A program made the translations under genes and the position numbers. DNA of 60,374 nucleotides from Prochlorococcus sp. AG-347-K15. GTDB taxonomy: Bacteria > Cyanobacteriota > Cyanobacteriia > PCC-6307 > Cyanobiaceae. The notes under the pieces are model-generated. The model saw only the letters and a list, made by a program, of their open reading frames with translations, was not told where the DNA came from and made no database searches. The stretch covers positions 1 to 60,374 of the forward strand of contig QCCC01000005.1 of the NCBI GenBank assembly GCA_003281415.1, in the 5' to 3' direction. Positions 9,017 through 19,376 of this stretch are shown here, in pieces (the first letter of the stretch is position 1; each line of letters starts with the position of its first letter).

Positions 9017-9436
9017 ATGAGTATTCGTATTTACATTGGCAACTTACCACAAGGATTTAATCCAAAAGAATTTGATACCCTGTTAAAATCTGTCTCTGAT
9101 TCGATTAGATTTAAAGCAGTTCTAGATAAGGAAACGAAGGAATGCAGAGGGTTTGGTTTCGCGACAATAAATAATGAGGAGAATGCCAATTTATTAATTC
9201 AAAAATTCAATGGTTTTGAATTTAATGGTTCCAAATTAAGAGTAGAGTTATCAGAAAAGAAAGATTCTGCTTCAAATAAAAGAAATAGCGGTAATTCTAA
9301 CAAGAATAAGAAGAGAAAAGATTTTAAGAAAATTGTCCATAGTGACGCTCCTAATCTTGAGGCACCTGATCCAAGATGGGCTGGAGAACTATCCAAATTA
9401 AAAGATTTGCTTGCTAACCAGAAGACGCCAGCTTAA
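9017..9436 (+). CDS. RRM-type RNA-binding protein
   Basis: A single RNA-recognition motif spans about residues 2-80, with RNP2 IYIGNL and RNP1 RGFGFATI. A lysine/asparagine/serine-rich linker follows (about 85-110), then a conserved-looking acidic tail (APDPRWAGELSKLKDLL). Cyanobacterial Rbp proteins of this size bind RNA and are often cold- or light-regulated. The C-terminal tail is longer than in glycine-rich cyanobacterial Rbps. The 5' leader contains a small perfect hairpin (GAAGT/ACTTC, 8983-8996). The target RNAs cannot be inferred. It converges on crtB with no intergenic base. Confidence 0.9.
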   Translation: MSIRIYIGNLPQGFNPKEFDTLLKSVSDSIRFKAVLDKETKECRGFGFATINNEENANLLIQKFNGFEFNGSKLRVELSEKKDSASNKRNSGNSNKNKKRKDFKKIVHSDAPNLEAPDPRWAGELSKLKDLLANQKTPA

Positions 9437-10345
9437 TTATTTCATTCGAGAAATTAAAAAAGATATTGGAATCTCAAAAGCTTTTACTGAATTCTTTACA
9501 AAAGCTCTGTTATTAAAAACATCATAATCTAATCTTTCAATAGAATCTAATATTCCTCTATAAAGACGTAAAGATGTCCAGACTGGCCATCTTGCGTCGG
9601 AAGATAACCATTTAATCCCATCTTCAGACTTTTGGAACCAATCCCTGGCTCTTGTTAATTGAAAGTTCATAAGTGCCCTCCATTGATCGTTAATTTCGCC
9701 TTTTAAAAGTTCTTCTTCCGAATAATTAAATTTTTCAATATCATCTTGAGGGAGATAAATCCTTCCTCTTTGTCTATCTTCTCCGACATCTCTCAATATA
9801 TTTGTTAATTGATTTGCAATTCCTAGAGCGATAGCTGCTTCAGAGGTGTCAGGCTTAGCACTCCATGGCGCTGTTGTGTAAGCGCTATCAATCCCCATGA
9901 CGTTCTGAGTCATTAAACCAACAGTACCTGCGACTCTGTAACAATAGAGTTTTAATTCATCAAAATCTTTGTATCTAAACTTTTTAAGATCCATTCTCTG
10001 TCCATCTATCATGTCTAAATACGGTTGAATACTTTGTGGATATTTTTGGATGGTATCCAATAAAACTGCATCAAATTCAGATTTAATATTCCCTTTGAAT
10101 ACATTCTTTGTATTTTCTTCCCATGCATCTAAATTATCTGAAAGCTCATCTTGCGATTTAGTTGAAGCTTCTACGCTATCCATTATTTCATCTGTCCTTC
10201 TGCACCATACATAAATAGCCCAAATAGCTTTTCTCTTTTTTAGTGGTAATAGAAGAGTTCCCAAATAAAAGGTTTTAGCCCATTGTTGAGTTTCTTTACG
10301 GCACATCTCATATGCTTGATCAAGTTGAGAAATTGAATTTTTCAA
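9437..10345 (-). CDS. crtB: Phytoene synthase
   Basis: CrtB condenses two geranylgeranyl diphosphates to 15-cis-phytoene, the first committed carotenoid step. The 302-residue squalene/phytoene synthase fold has both aspartate-rich sites: RRTDEIMD near residue 50 and the signature NILRDVGEDRQRGRIYLP near residue 185. The only usable start is TTG at 10345, because a stop codon lies three codons upstream. It follows crtP on the same strand by 39 bases, the usual cyanobacterial crtP-crtB (pds-pys) operon order. No anomalies are seen in the active-site residues. Confidence 0.97.
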   Translation of the reverse strand: MKNSISQLDQAYEMCRKETQQWAKTFYLGTLLLPLKKRKAIWAIYVWCRRTDEIMDSVEASTKSQDELSDNLDAWEENTKNVFKGNIKSEFDAVLLDTIQKYPQSIQPYLDMIDGQRMDLKKFRYKDFDELKLYCYRVAGTVGLMTQNVMGIDSAYTTAPWSAKPDTSEAAIALGIANQLTNILRDVGEDRQRGRIYLPQDDIEKFNYSEEELLKGEINDQWRALMNFQLTRARDWFQKSEDGIKWLSSDARWPVWTSLRLYRGILDSIERLDYDVFNNRAFVKNSVKAFEIPISFLISRMK

Positions 10346-10384
10346 AAAACTTTTAGCTGAATTTAGGAATTTTTTTAAATGTTA

Positions 10385-11824
<1,440 letters not shown>

Positions 11825-11872
11825 TTAAAGTTAGAACATAATTGTTTTTTTCGTTGATTATTTCGCAAAATT

Positions 11873-12220
11873 ATGGAAAAAATGCTTTTAAAATCAACAA
11901 CTCGGCATGTAAGAATTTTTACAGCTGAAGTTGTTGATGAAGAATTACAATTTCATCCCAACAAACTTACTCTTGATTTAGATCCTGATAACGAATTTAT
12001 TTGGAATGAGGATTCTCTAGCAAAAATAAATGATAAATTTAATGCATTAATTAAGGAGAGAGCTGGAAAGGATTTAGATGATTATGAACTTCGGAAAATA
12101 GGATCAGAAATAGAGGGGTTAATTAAATTTTTGCTTCAAAATGGGCAATTGAGTTATAACCCTGACTGTAGAGTAATGAACTATTCAATGGGTTTACCCA
12201 AAACTAATAAAGTACTGTGA
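11873..12220 (+). CDS. ndhM: NDH-1 subunit M
   Basis: NdhM is a peripheral subunit specific to the photosynthetic NDH-1 complex of cyanobacteria and plastids, which drives cyclic electron flow and respiration. The 115-residue protein has the family's opening ([16 protein letters not shown]), the [11 protein letters not shown] motif and the C-terminal NYSMGLP. I keep the first ATG (MEKMLLK); a second ATG three codons later is possible. Its TGA stop overlaps the GTG start of the following DUF3172 gene by four bases, a sign of translational coupling. Confidence 0.95.
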   Translation: MEKMLLKSTTRHVRIFTAEVVDEELQFHPNKLTLDLDPDNEFIWNEDSLAKINDKFNALIKERAGKDLDDYELRKIGSEIEGLIKFLLQNGQLSYNPDCRVMNYSMGLPKTNKVL

Positions 12221-12840
12221 ACAGATCACCCTCAAATAGAAGGCCTAGGAGAGGCTCAAATAGAAATTATTACTCTTCAAATCCAAGAGATATTGATTCT
12301 TATGGTCAAAGGAATAGTAGATTGCCTGCTTCTTCTGACCAAAAGATCAACTTTAGTACAGGAACCATTGCTGTTCTCGCCGGGGTATTAATTTTAGGAG
12401 TTGGTATTGGGAGTGCAATTACCAGTACAACAGATGGTGGACAGGGAAATATAGCTAGTCAACAACAATTAGATATGGCTGTTCCAGATCCTGAATTTTG
12501 CAGACAATGGGGAGCCAGCGCTTTTGTAATTGATGTTGAAATGTATACAACCCTTAATCCATCAACGAGCTTCGTAACGCAACCAGCTCTTCAGCCAGGT
12601 TGTGTAATAAGAAGAGAGAATTGGACGGTTTTACAAAAACAGGGAGCTATTAGTAATGAAGATGTAAGAGAATGTAAGCAGAGAATGAATACTTTCGCTT
12701 ACATTGGATCTATAAGAGATAAGCCAATAGTAAAGTGCGTTTACCAGACTGATGTAAATGAAAATAAATTCATAATAAAAGGAGATGGTCAAGCCGAAGA
12801 TGGAGGAGTAGGTATTAACAAAGAAGCAATTCAGTTCTGA
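12217..12840 (+). CDS. DUF3172 membrane-anchored protein
   Basis: The function of this conserved cyanobacterial family (DUF3172) is unknown. The 207-residue protein has a basic, serine/asparagine-rich N-terminus ([10 protein letters not shown]), one hydrophobic segment near residues 46-68 ([16 protein letters not shown]), and a C-terminal domain with three conserved-looking cysteines ([23 protein letters not shown]). Topology suggests an N-in single-pass protein with the domain in the lumen or periplasm. The GTG start overlaps the ndhM stop by four bases (GTGA), so it is likely translated with ndhM. It overlaps the end of the LysR gene by 10 bases on the other strand. Confidence 0.85.
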   Translation: MNRSPSNRRPRRGSNRNYYSSNPRDIDSYGQRNSRLPASSDQKINFSTGTIAVLAGVLILGVGIGSAITSTTDGGQGNIASQQQLDMAVPDPEFCRQWGASAFVIDVEMYTTLNPSTSFVTQPALQPGCVIRRENWTVLQKQGAISNEDVRECKQRMNTFAYIGSIRDKPIVKCVYQTDVNENKFIIKGDGQAEDGGVGINKEAIQF

Positions 12841-13790
12841 TCAAATTTTATTTGCCTTAAAGGGCTATCTAAACTGGCAAATTGTGGCAGAATATTTTTC
12901 TTAAAGACTTCTGAGGCTCTTGATGTATATCTTGAGGGATTTGTAATTAGTTTTAGCTCTCTTTTGACCTCGAGATCTGCAAGGAACGCTTTGTGGATTG
13001 TTCCCGCCGCTAATTCTCTCTCAATTGAAACAACTGGTAAAAAGGAAGCTCCCAGGCCTGATTGAACTGCATTCTTTATGGCTTCAAGAGAGTTAAGTTC
13101 CATTTCAATTTTTAATCTTTGAAGATCAAGTCCAGAATCTTGAAGAAGTTTATCAACAACTTTTCTGGTAGTAGATTGAGAGTCTAATGTTACAAAACTT
13201 AATTTGTATAAATCTTCTTTTAAAAGTTCCTTTTTGTTAGAAAGTGGGTGTTTAGAGGGTAAAACTAATGCTAATTCATCTGTTGCATAAGGAATTACTT
13301 GAAGTAAATTTTCTAAATCGCTCGGTAATTGTCCTCCAATAATTGCTAAGTCAATTTGTCCATTAGCAACACTCCAGCCAGTTCTCCTAGTGCTATGCAC
13401 TTGAAGTTGCACAGATACATCAGGATATTTTTGTCTGAATAGTCCTATCATTCTTGGCATTAAATAAGTTCCCGTTGTCTGACTGGCTCCAATAACAAGG
13501 GTTCCACCTTTTAAACTATTTAGATCTTCTATTGCTTTACAAGCTTCATCGCATTGATTCAAAATTCGTTCGCAATATTCAAGTAATAGTCTTCCTGCTT
13601 CAGTTAAAAGAGCTTTTCTACCTCCTCTGTCGAAAATTGTGATTTCAAGTTGTTTTTCTAGATTTTGAATTTGTAAACTAACTGCAGGTTGGGTTACATA
13701 TAAAAGATCTGCAGCTTTTTTAAAACTTCCTTGAGCTGCTATAGCTTTTAATATTCTTAATTGGTCGAGAGTAAATGGTAATTCTGGCAT
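12831..13790 (-). CDS. rbcR: LysR-family regulator, RbcR type
   Basis: The 319-residue protein is a standard LysR-type regulator: N-terminal winged HTH (about residues 6-64, with [21 protein letters not shown]) and a C-terminal effector domain (about 95-300). In cyanobacteria and red algal plastids this subfamily (RbcR/NdhR/CmpR) responds to carbon status and controls Rubisco, NDH-1 or bicarbonate-uptake genes. The neighbours ndhM, ndhF and ndhD suggest that NDH-1 genes may be among its targets, but that is inference. A perfect 16-bp palindrome lies just upstream of its start and is the likely autoregulatory site. The subfamily assignment is good; the exact regulon is unknown. Confidence 0.85.
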   Translation of the reverse strand: MPELPFTLDQLRILKAIAAQGSFKKAADLLYVTQPAVSLQIQNLEKQLEITIFDRGGRKALLTEAGRLLLEYCERILNQCDEACKAIEDLNSLKGGTLVIGASQTTGTYLMPRMIGLFRQKYPDVSVQLQVHSTRRTGWSVANGQIDLAIIGGQLPSDLENLLQVIPYATDELALVLPSKHPLSNKKELLKEDLYKLSFVTLDSQSTTRKVVDKLLQDSGLDLQRLKIEMELNSLEAIKNAVQSGLGASFLPVVSIERELAAGTIHKAFLADLEVKRELKLITNPSRYTSRASEVFKKNILPQFASLDSPLRQIKFDQN

Positions 13791-13819
13791 CTATTATGCC
13801 TACAATTACTTATAATTCT

Positions 13820-13835
13820 AATGCTTATAAGCATT
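13820..13835. promoter_or_regulatory. Perfect 16-bp palindrome, candidate LysR operator
   Basis: AATGCTTATAAGCATT reads the same on both strands and sits midway between the divergent starts of the LysR gene (13790) and the nnrU-like gene (13874). A second inverted repeat, TTGTT-AAG-AACAA, follows at 13837-13849, and CTTATAA recurs 15 bases apart. LysR regulators usually bind T-N11-A dyads near divergent promoters, so autoregulation is a reasonable inference. Confidence 0.55.
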
Positions 13836-13873
13836 CTTGTTAAGAACAAAAATTATTTGAATAATTTAAATTT

Positions 13874-14602
13874 ATGGAGACTCATCAAACTTCTCTAGTA
13901 ATTTTATTCTTGATTTTGATTTTTGCGGTAATTCACAGTGGTGGAGCTGCTCTAAGAATCAAAGCAGAATCTATCATGGGCCCAAGATTATGGAGGTTAT
14001 GTTTTGTTTTTTTAAGTTTACCATCCGCAATTATCTTGATTAGTTATTTTTTAGCTCATAGATATGACGGAATCAGATTATGGAATTTTCAAGGAAATAA
14101 TTTTATTTTTATGATAGTTTGGTTTTTAACTGCAATAAGTTTTTTATTTTTATATCCAGCAACTTACAATCTACTTGAAATTCCTTCGGTTTTAAAACCC
14201 AAAGTGAGAATTTACGGAACTGGGATAATGAGAATTACGAGACACCCACAAGCATTTGGTCAGATAATTTGGTGTTTTGCCCATACTTTATGGATTGGTA
14301 CATCATTCACATTAATAACTTCAGTTGGGTTAGTTTTGCATCATCTTTTTGCAATTTGGCATGGGGATAAGAGATTATCAAATAGATTTGGAGATGAATT
14401 TGAAAAGTTTAAAAAAAATACTTCCATAATTCCCTTTGTGGCAATACTAGAAGGAAGGCAAGAATTTAAAATTAAAGAATTTTTTAGATTATCTCAACTT
14501 GGTATATTTATTGCAATAGGAGTACTGTGGTGGTCCCATCAATATATAAATATTGCTGTTAGAACATTTAATTCATCATTTTTGTCGGAATTTTTCAATT
14601 GA
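13874..14602 (+). CDS. NnrU family membrane protein, possible zeta-carotene isomerase (Z-ISO-like)
   Basis: This 242-residue integral membrane protein has about six hydrophobic segments. It carries NnrU-family motifs: H21 in VIHSGGAALR, and RITRHPQAFGQIIWCFAHTLW with H124 and H137. NnrU proteins are related to plant Z-ISO, a heme-dependent 15-cis-zeta-carotene isomerase, and the RHPQ...GQIIW...AHTLWIG segment is close to the plant enzyme. Being near crtP and crtB supports a carotenoid role. It is divergent from the LysR gene with a palindrome between them. The family call is firm; the Z-ISO function is inference. Confidence 0.85.
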   Translation: METHQTSLVILFLILIFAVIHSGGAALRIKAESIMGPRLWRLCFVFLSLPSAIILISYFLAHRYDGIRLWNFQGNNFIFMIVWFLTAISFLFLYPATYNLLEIPSVLKPKVRIYGTGIMRITRHPQAFGQIIWCFAHTLWIGTSFTLITSVGLVLHHLFAIWHGDKRLSNRFGDEFEKFKKNTSIIPFVAILEGRQEFKIKEFFRLSQLGIFIAIGVLWWSHQYINIAVRTFNSSFLSEFFN

Positions 14603-14635
14603 CAGTTTAAAATCAAAACATAAATTCTTTAAAAC

Positions 14636-16657
14636 ATGCCTCAAGCTTCAGAAATTGCCTGGTTAATTCCTGTTTTCCCACTTATCGGAGCAGTGCTGTC
14701 TGGTTTGGGATTAATAAGCATTAACAAGAAAATTAATAATTCTAGAGAAATTGTCTCTACAGGGCTGATTTCTTTCGTCGGCATATCTGCGGTAATTAGT
14801 TACAAAGCTCTGTTTGAACAAGTTAATGGTTATCAATCAGTAGAAAAATTATTTGTATGGGCTAATGCTGGTGATTTCACAATTCCAATGGGCTTTGTCC
14901 TTGATCCTTTGGGAAGTGTAATGCTTGCTTTAGTAACCACAATAACTCTGCTGGTAATGATTTATTCTCATGGTTATATGGCTCATGATAAGGGTTATGT
15001 GAGATTTTTTACATATTTAGCATTATTTAGTAGTTCAATGATGGGATTAATAGTGAGCCCAAATTTACTAGAAATATATGTTTTTTGGGAACTAGTTGGA
15101 ATGTGTTCTTACCTATTGGTTGGGTTTTGGTACGACAGAGATGGCGCTGCGCACGCTGCACAAAAAGCATTTGTTGTGAATAGAGTGGGGGACTTTGGAT
15201 TATTATTAGGAATTCTGGGTCTATTTTGGGCGACTAATAGTTTTGATTTTAATGAAATAGCTACAGGAATTTCTCAATCAGTGTCTGATAATTCAATACC
15301 TATTTGGGCTGCATTGCTCCTATGTTTTTTAGTTTTTTTAGGGCCAATGGCAAAATCTGCGCAATTTCCTCTTCATGTTTGGTTACCTGATGCGATGGAA
15401 GGCCCGACACCGATTTCTGCACTTATTCATGCAGCTACGATGGTTGCAGCAGGAATTTTTTTAGTAGCTAGGTTACAACCTTTGTACTCAATATTTCCAT
15501 CTATTCAGTTCATTATTGCTTTAGTAGGAACCATTACTTGTTTTTTAGGTGCTTCCATAGCCTTAACCCAAATGGATTTAAAAAAGGGCTTAGCATACAG
15601 CACTGTTTCTCAACTTGGTTATATGATGCTTGCGATGGGATGTGGAGCTCCAATAGCAGGAATTTTTCATTTGGTTACTCATGCTTGCTTTAAAGCAATG
15701 CTATTTTTGGGATCTGGTTCTGTAATACATGCAATGGAAGAAGTAGTTGGCCATCAACCTGTTTTGGCTCAAGATATGAGATTGATGGGCGGTTTAAGAA
15801 AAAAAATGCCATATACATCTGCTACTTTCTTGATAGGTTGTATAGCAATTAGTGGTATTCCACCATTGGCAGGTTTTTGGAGTAAAGATGAAATTCTCGG
15901 AAACGCATTTATATCTTTTCCTGCTTTTTGGTTCGTAGGACTTTTAACTGCTGGAATGACTGCTTTTTATATGTTTAGGCTTTATTTCTTGACATTTGAA
16001 GGGGATTTTAGAGGAGAGAATAAAGAATTGCAAAAGGAGCTTTTAATCGCTTCTAAATTAAATCTAGATGAAGAAGATGAAGCGGAGCATGAAGAACATG
16101 GCGATATACATGAGTCTCCTTGGTCAATGACATTTCCATTGGTATTTTTAGCTGTCCCCTCTTTAATTATCGGTTTTATGGGACTTCCATGGGATAGTAA
16201 AATTGCAAATTTACTTGATCCTGAAGAGGCAGAGATTGCTTCAAAAGCATTCGAATTAAAAGAATTTTTGCCTTTAGCTATAGCTTCAGTTCTTATTGCA
16301 TCAGCTGGGATTCTTATTGCTTATCAGGCATATTTTGTGAAAAAAATTAATTTATCTGTTTTATTCGCTGAAAAGTTTCCTGTTATTAATAAATTTTTAT
16401 CAAATAAATGGTATCTAGATGATATCAATGAAAAACTTTTTGTTAAAGGTAGTAGAAAACTTGCTAAAGAAGTTTTAGAAGTTGATTCTAAGGTTGTAGA
16501 TGGAGTAGTAAATCTTACTGGACTTGTAACTTTAGGAAGCGGAGAAGGTTTAAAATATTTTGAGACTGGTAGAGCTCAATTTTATGCGCTTATTGTTTTT
16601 GGAGGAGTAATTCTATTAGTTGCTATTTTTGGTTTTCAATCTCCTCAATTAACTTAA
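14636..16657 (+). CDS. ndhF: NDH-1 subunit 5 (NdhF1)
   Basis: NdhF is a large antiporter-like membrane subunit of photosynthetic NDH-1. The 673-residue protein has the proton-translocation core: EIYVFWELVGMCSYLLVGFW (key glutamate near residue 150) and the lysine-bearing motifs LHVWLPDAMEGPTPISALIHAA and KKGLAYSTVSQLGYM in shortened form. The charged insert near residues 465-490 (EEDEAEHEEHGD) and the long C-terminal amphipathic segment are typical of NdhF. It is followed by ndhD on the same strand after about 120 bases, the usual ndhF1-ndhD1 pair for respiration and cyclic flow rather than the CO2-uptake ndhF3-ndhD3 pair. Confidence 0.97.
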   Translation: MPQASEIAWLIPVFPLIGAVLSGLGLISINKKINNSREIVSTGLISFVGISAVISYKALFEQVNGYQSVEKLFVWANAGDFTIPMGFVLDPLGSVMLALVTTITLLVMIYSHGYMAHDKGYVRFFTYLALFSSSMMGLIVSPNLLEIYVFWELVGMCSYLLVGFWYDRDGAAHAAQKAFVVNRVGDFGLLLGILGLFWATNSFDFNEIATGISQSVSDNSIPIWAALLLCFLVFLGPMAKSAQFPLHVWLPDAMEGPTPISALIHAATMVAAGIFLVARLQPLYSIFPSIQFIIALVGTITCFLGASIALTQMDLKKGLAYSTVSQLGYMMLAMGCGAPIAGIFHLVTHACFKAMLFLGSGSVIHAMEEVVGHQPVLAQDMRLMGGLRKKMPYTSATFLIGCIAISGIPPLAGFWSKDEILGNAFISFPAFWFVGLLTAGMTAFYMFRLYFLTFEGDFRGENKELQKELLIASKLNLDEEDEAEHEEHGDIHESPWSMTFPLVFLAVPSLIIGFMGLPWDSKIANLLDPEEAEIASKAFELKEFLPLAIASVLIASAGILIAYQAYFVKKINLSVLFAEKFPVINKFLSNKWYLDDINEKLFVKGSRKLAKEVLEVDSKVVDGVVNLTGLVTLGSGEGLKYFETGRAQFYALIVFGGVILLVAIFGFQSPQLT

Positions 16658-16778
16658 TTACAATTGTGTGTCTTCACTGTCCAATGGGGTGAAAAAATAT
16701 AGAAAATTTCTAGACTTTGTTTAAGATAAATTTCTTAATAAATTGAGTACTTATTTTTTTTCACATTTTGCGACACAA

Positions 16779-18383
16779 GTGTTAGGAACTTTGGGAGCTG
16801 GTTTATCTACTTTCCCATGGCTATCTGCTTCAATTTTGTTCCCAATTGGTAGTGCGTTTGTGATACCTTTTTTCCCAGACAAAGGAGATGGGAAAGAGGT
16901 TAGATGGTTTGCCTTGTCTATTGCATTAATAACTTTCTTAATAACTGTAGGTTCATATATAAATGGCTTTGATATTAATAATGAAAATGTTCAACTTAAA
17001 GAAAATATTAGTTGGCTCCCTGATTTAGGTCTTACTTGGTCTGTTGGTGCTGACGGAATTTCAATGCCGTTAATATTATTAACTAGTTTTATAACAGCCT
17101 TAGCAGTTTTAGCTGCATGGCCTGTCAAGTTCAAACCAAAGTTATTTTTCTTTTTAATATTAGTGATGGATGGCGGGCAAATTGCAGTTTTTGCTGTTCA
17201 AGATATGCTTTTATTCTTTTTAACCTGGGAACTTGAATTAATTCCAGTATATTTATTGTTGGCTATATGGGGTGGAAAAAATAGACAATATGCTGCAACA
17301 AAATTCATTATTTATACAGCTGGCAGTTCTATATTTATTCTAATTGCAGCATTGGCAATGGGTTTCTACGGTACAGAAATTCCTAACTTTGAGTTTTCTT
17401 ACTTGGCAGCTCAAGATTTTAGTCAAAAATTCCAAATACTCTGTTATGTAGGTCTCTTAATTGCATTTGGAGTAAAACTTCCAATAGTACCCCTGCATAC
17501 TTGGCTGCCGGACGCTCATGGAGAGGCCACAGCTCCTGTTCATATGCTTCTAGCTGGCATTTTATTAAAAATGGGCGGATATGCTCTTTTAAGATTTAAT
17601 GCACAATTGCTACCTATTGCACATGCTCAATTTGCTCCATTATTAATAGTTCTTGGAGTAGTCAATATAATTTATGCTGCGCTAACTTCTTTTGCGCAGA
17701 GAAATCTCAAAAGAAAAATTGCATACAGTTCTATAAGTCATATGGGTTTTGTTCTTATTGGTATAGGAAGTTTTAGTAGCCTAGGAACTAGCGGAGCAAT
17801 GCTACAAATGGTTAGTCATGGATTAATTGGCGCTAGTTTATTTTTTCTTGTTGGAGCAACTTATGACAGAACAAAGACTCTTAAACTTGATGAAATGAGC
17901 GGTGTAGGCCAAAAAATGAGAATAATGTTTGCCCTATGGACTGCCTGTTCTCTTGCTTCACTTGCTTTGCCAGGTATGAGTGGATTTGTGTCCGAATTAA
18001 TGGTATTCACAGGCTTTGTCACTGATGAAGTTTATACACTTCCGTTTAGGATAGTTATGGCTTCTTTAGCTGCTATCGGTGTAATTCTTACTCCTATTTA
18101 TCTACTTTCAATGTTAAGAGAAATTTTCTTTGGTAAAGAGAATCCTAAGCTAATCGAAGAACGAAAACTAATAGATGCAGAGCCTAGGGAAGTTTATATT
18201 ATTGCTTGTTTACTTTTACCCATAATTGGAATAGGTTTATATCCAAGATTAGTTACTGAAAGTTATCTTGCTTCTATAAATAATTTAGTAGATAGAGATT
18301 TATCTGCAGTTAAAAATTCAGTTAAAACTAATATTTTCTCTGGAAATAAAAAAAATGAAATTTTAAAGGCTCCAACAATATAA
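16779..18383 (+). CDS. ndhD: NDH-1 subunit 4 (NdhD1)
   Basis: NdhD is the second antiporter-like proton-pumping subunit of NDH-1. Conserved elements are [19 protein letters not shown] (key glutamate), [17 protein letters not shown] and [15 protein letters not shown] in shortened form. I place the start at the GTG at 16779 (LGTLGAGLS...), giving 534 residues, which is how I recall close relatives starting. An in-frame TTG at 16743 would add 12 residues ([11 protein letters not shown]). Neither has a convincing Shine-Dalgarno, so the start is uncertain but the gene is not. It lies downstream of ndhF on the same strand. Confidence 0.95.
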   Translation: MLGTLGAGLSTFPWLSASILFPIGSAFVIPFFPDKGDGKEVRWFALSIALITFLITVGSYINGFDINNENVQLKENISWLPDLGLTWSVGADGISMPLILLTSFITALAVLAAWPVKFKPKLFFFLILVMDGGQIAVFAVQDMLLFFLTWELELIPVYLLLAIWGGKNRQYAATKFIIYTAGSSIFILIAALAMGFYGTEIPNFEFSYLAAQDFSQKFQILCYVGLLIAFGVKLPIVPLHTWLPDAHGEATAPVHMLLAGILLKMGGYALLRFNAQLLPIAHAQFAPLLIVLGVVNIIYAALTSFAQRNLKRKIAYSSISHMGFVLIGIGSFSSLGTSGAMLQMVSHGLIGASLFFLVGATYDRTKTLKLDEMSGVGQKMRIMFALWTACSLASLALPGMSGFVSELMVFTGFVTDEVYTLPFRIVMASLAAIGVILTPIYLLSMLREIFFGKENPKLIEERKLIDAEPREVYIIACLLLPIIGIGLYPRLVTESYLASINNLVDRDLSAVKNSVKTNIFSGNKKNEILKAPTI

Positions 18384-18436
18384 TTTTTTAAATTAATGCA
18401 ATATTGTTTGGCGTAAAATCAATAAGAAGATATCTT

Positions 18437-18461
18437 ATGAATAGTTATTATCTTTTTTAAA
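18437..18461 (+). other. Possible recoding or rare start at the 5' end of scpA
   Basis: An ATG at 18437, preceded by AGAAG, opens a 7-codon frame that ends in TAA inside the tract CTTTTTTAAAA. Skipping one T there joins it exactly to the scpA frame. The scpA frame is open from 18441 and carries family-like residues upstream of the first TTG at 18507. This may be frameshifting, transcriptional slippage, a sequencing error, or initiation at ATT/ATA. Confidence 0.4.
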
Positions 18462-18506
18462 ATATCAGATTTAAATTCTACTGATAAGCAACAATTAGGT
18501 CCGAGA

Positions 18507-19328
18507 TTGTTGATCAAATTTCTTCAAGATGCTGCTGGGAAAGGTGATCTTGATCCATGGGATATAGATGTAATAAGTGTAATTGATAGGTTTTTAGAAC
18601 AATATGCACATACTTTTGAAAGAACTTCAAATATTCAGAATTCATATCAAAAAGATTTATCTGAGACAAGCGAGGCATTTTTTGCGGCTTCTGTACTAGT
18701 TAATTTAAAAGCTCAAGTTTTGGAATCTGATGTTTTCAGAGACGATTCGTCTGATTTTAACGAAGATTTTGAAGAAGATGATCAAGATTGGATTAGCCCA
18801 GAATTTGATATCCCCAAATATCCTGAAAAATATCTAAGGAGAAGATCAATAGCACAACCAATACTGAAACGTACAACAACATTGGGAGAACTGGTAAGTC
18901 AATTAGAGTCTATTGCTGAAGTAATAGAGACCCAAGATCTTCTGCTAATGAAGAGAAAAAGAAATAAGAAATATTCGGATAGGGCTTTAATTTCTCAAGT
19001 AAAATCTTTAGCACATCGCGAGAAACTTCCCGAAACCACAAAAGAATTAGGTAAATTTATTGATGGGTGGGAAAAAGCATTACAGTGGACAGATTTTGAA
19101 TATTTAGTTGAAATATGGCAAAAAGTTGTAAAAAAAGATTTAGATAAAGATCGTCTTGGTGTTTTCTGGGCTTTGTTATTTTTATCATCTGAAAACAAAA
19201 TTGAAATTAAACAAATTAATTCCTTATATGGCCCAATTCAAATTAAGAGAATAATTCCTGAAGGAGGCTTGGCTCAATTGCCTATAGATAATCTTGAGAT
19301 AAAAAATACCTACCACTCTGCTGTATAG
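18507..19328 (+). CDS. scpA: Segregation and condensation protein A
   Basis: ScpA is the kleisin subunit of the SMC-ScpAB chromosome condensation complex. Family signs are the N-terminal block LLIKFLQDAAGKGDLDPWDIDV, given here only by its core LDPWDIDV near residue 19, a charged acidic linker (about 70-110), and a C-terminal winged-helix segment (GVFWALLFLSSENKIEI). The stated start is the first TTG, but the conserved N-terminal residues GPRLL lie before it in the same open frame, which extends back to 18441. The real protein therefore probably begins 15-24 codons upstream through an unusual start or a frame change. Partners smc and scpB are not in the window. Confidence 0.88.
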   Translation: MLIKFLQDAAGKGDLDPWDIDVISVIDRFLEQYAHTFERTSNIQNSYQKDLSETSEAFFAASVLVNLKAQVLESDVFRDDSSDFNEDFEEDDQDWISPEFDIPKYPEKYLRRRSIAQPILKRTTTLGELVSQLESIAEVIETQDLLLMKRKRNKKYSDRALISQVKSLAHREKLPETTKELGKFIDGWEKALQWTDFEYLVEIWQKVVKKDLDKDRLGVFWALLFLSSENKIEIKQINSLYGPIQIKRIIPEGGLAQLPIDNLEIKNTYHSAV

Positions 19329-19376
19329 CAGCATAATAGCAATAACGTATAATCTTTAAAAAGAGGTTTTGAATTC

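Noticed and set aside
19319-19332. Hairpin CTGCT-GTAT-AGCAG at the scpA stop codon
   Set aside because: The stem is only five base pairs and no T-run follows, so it is not a convincing terminator.
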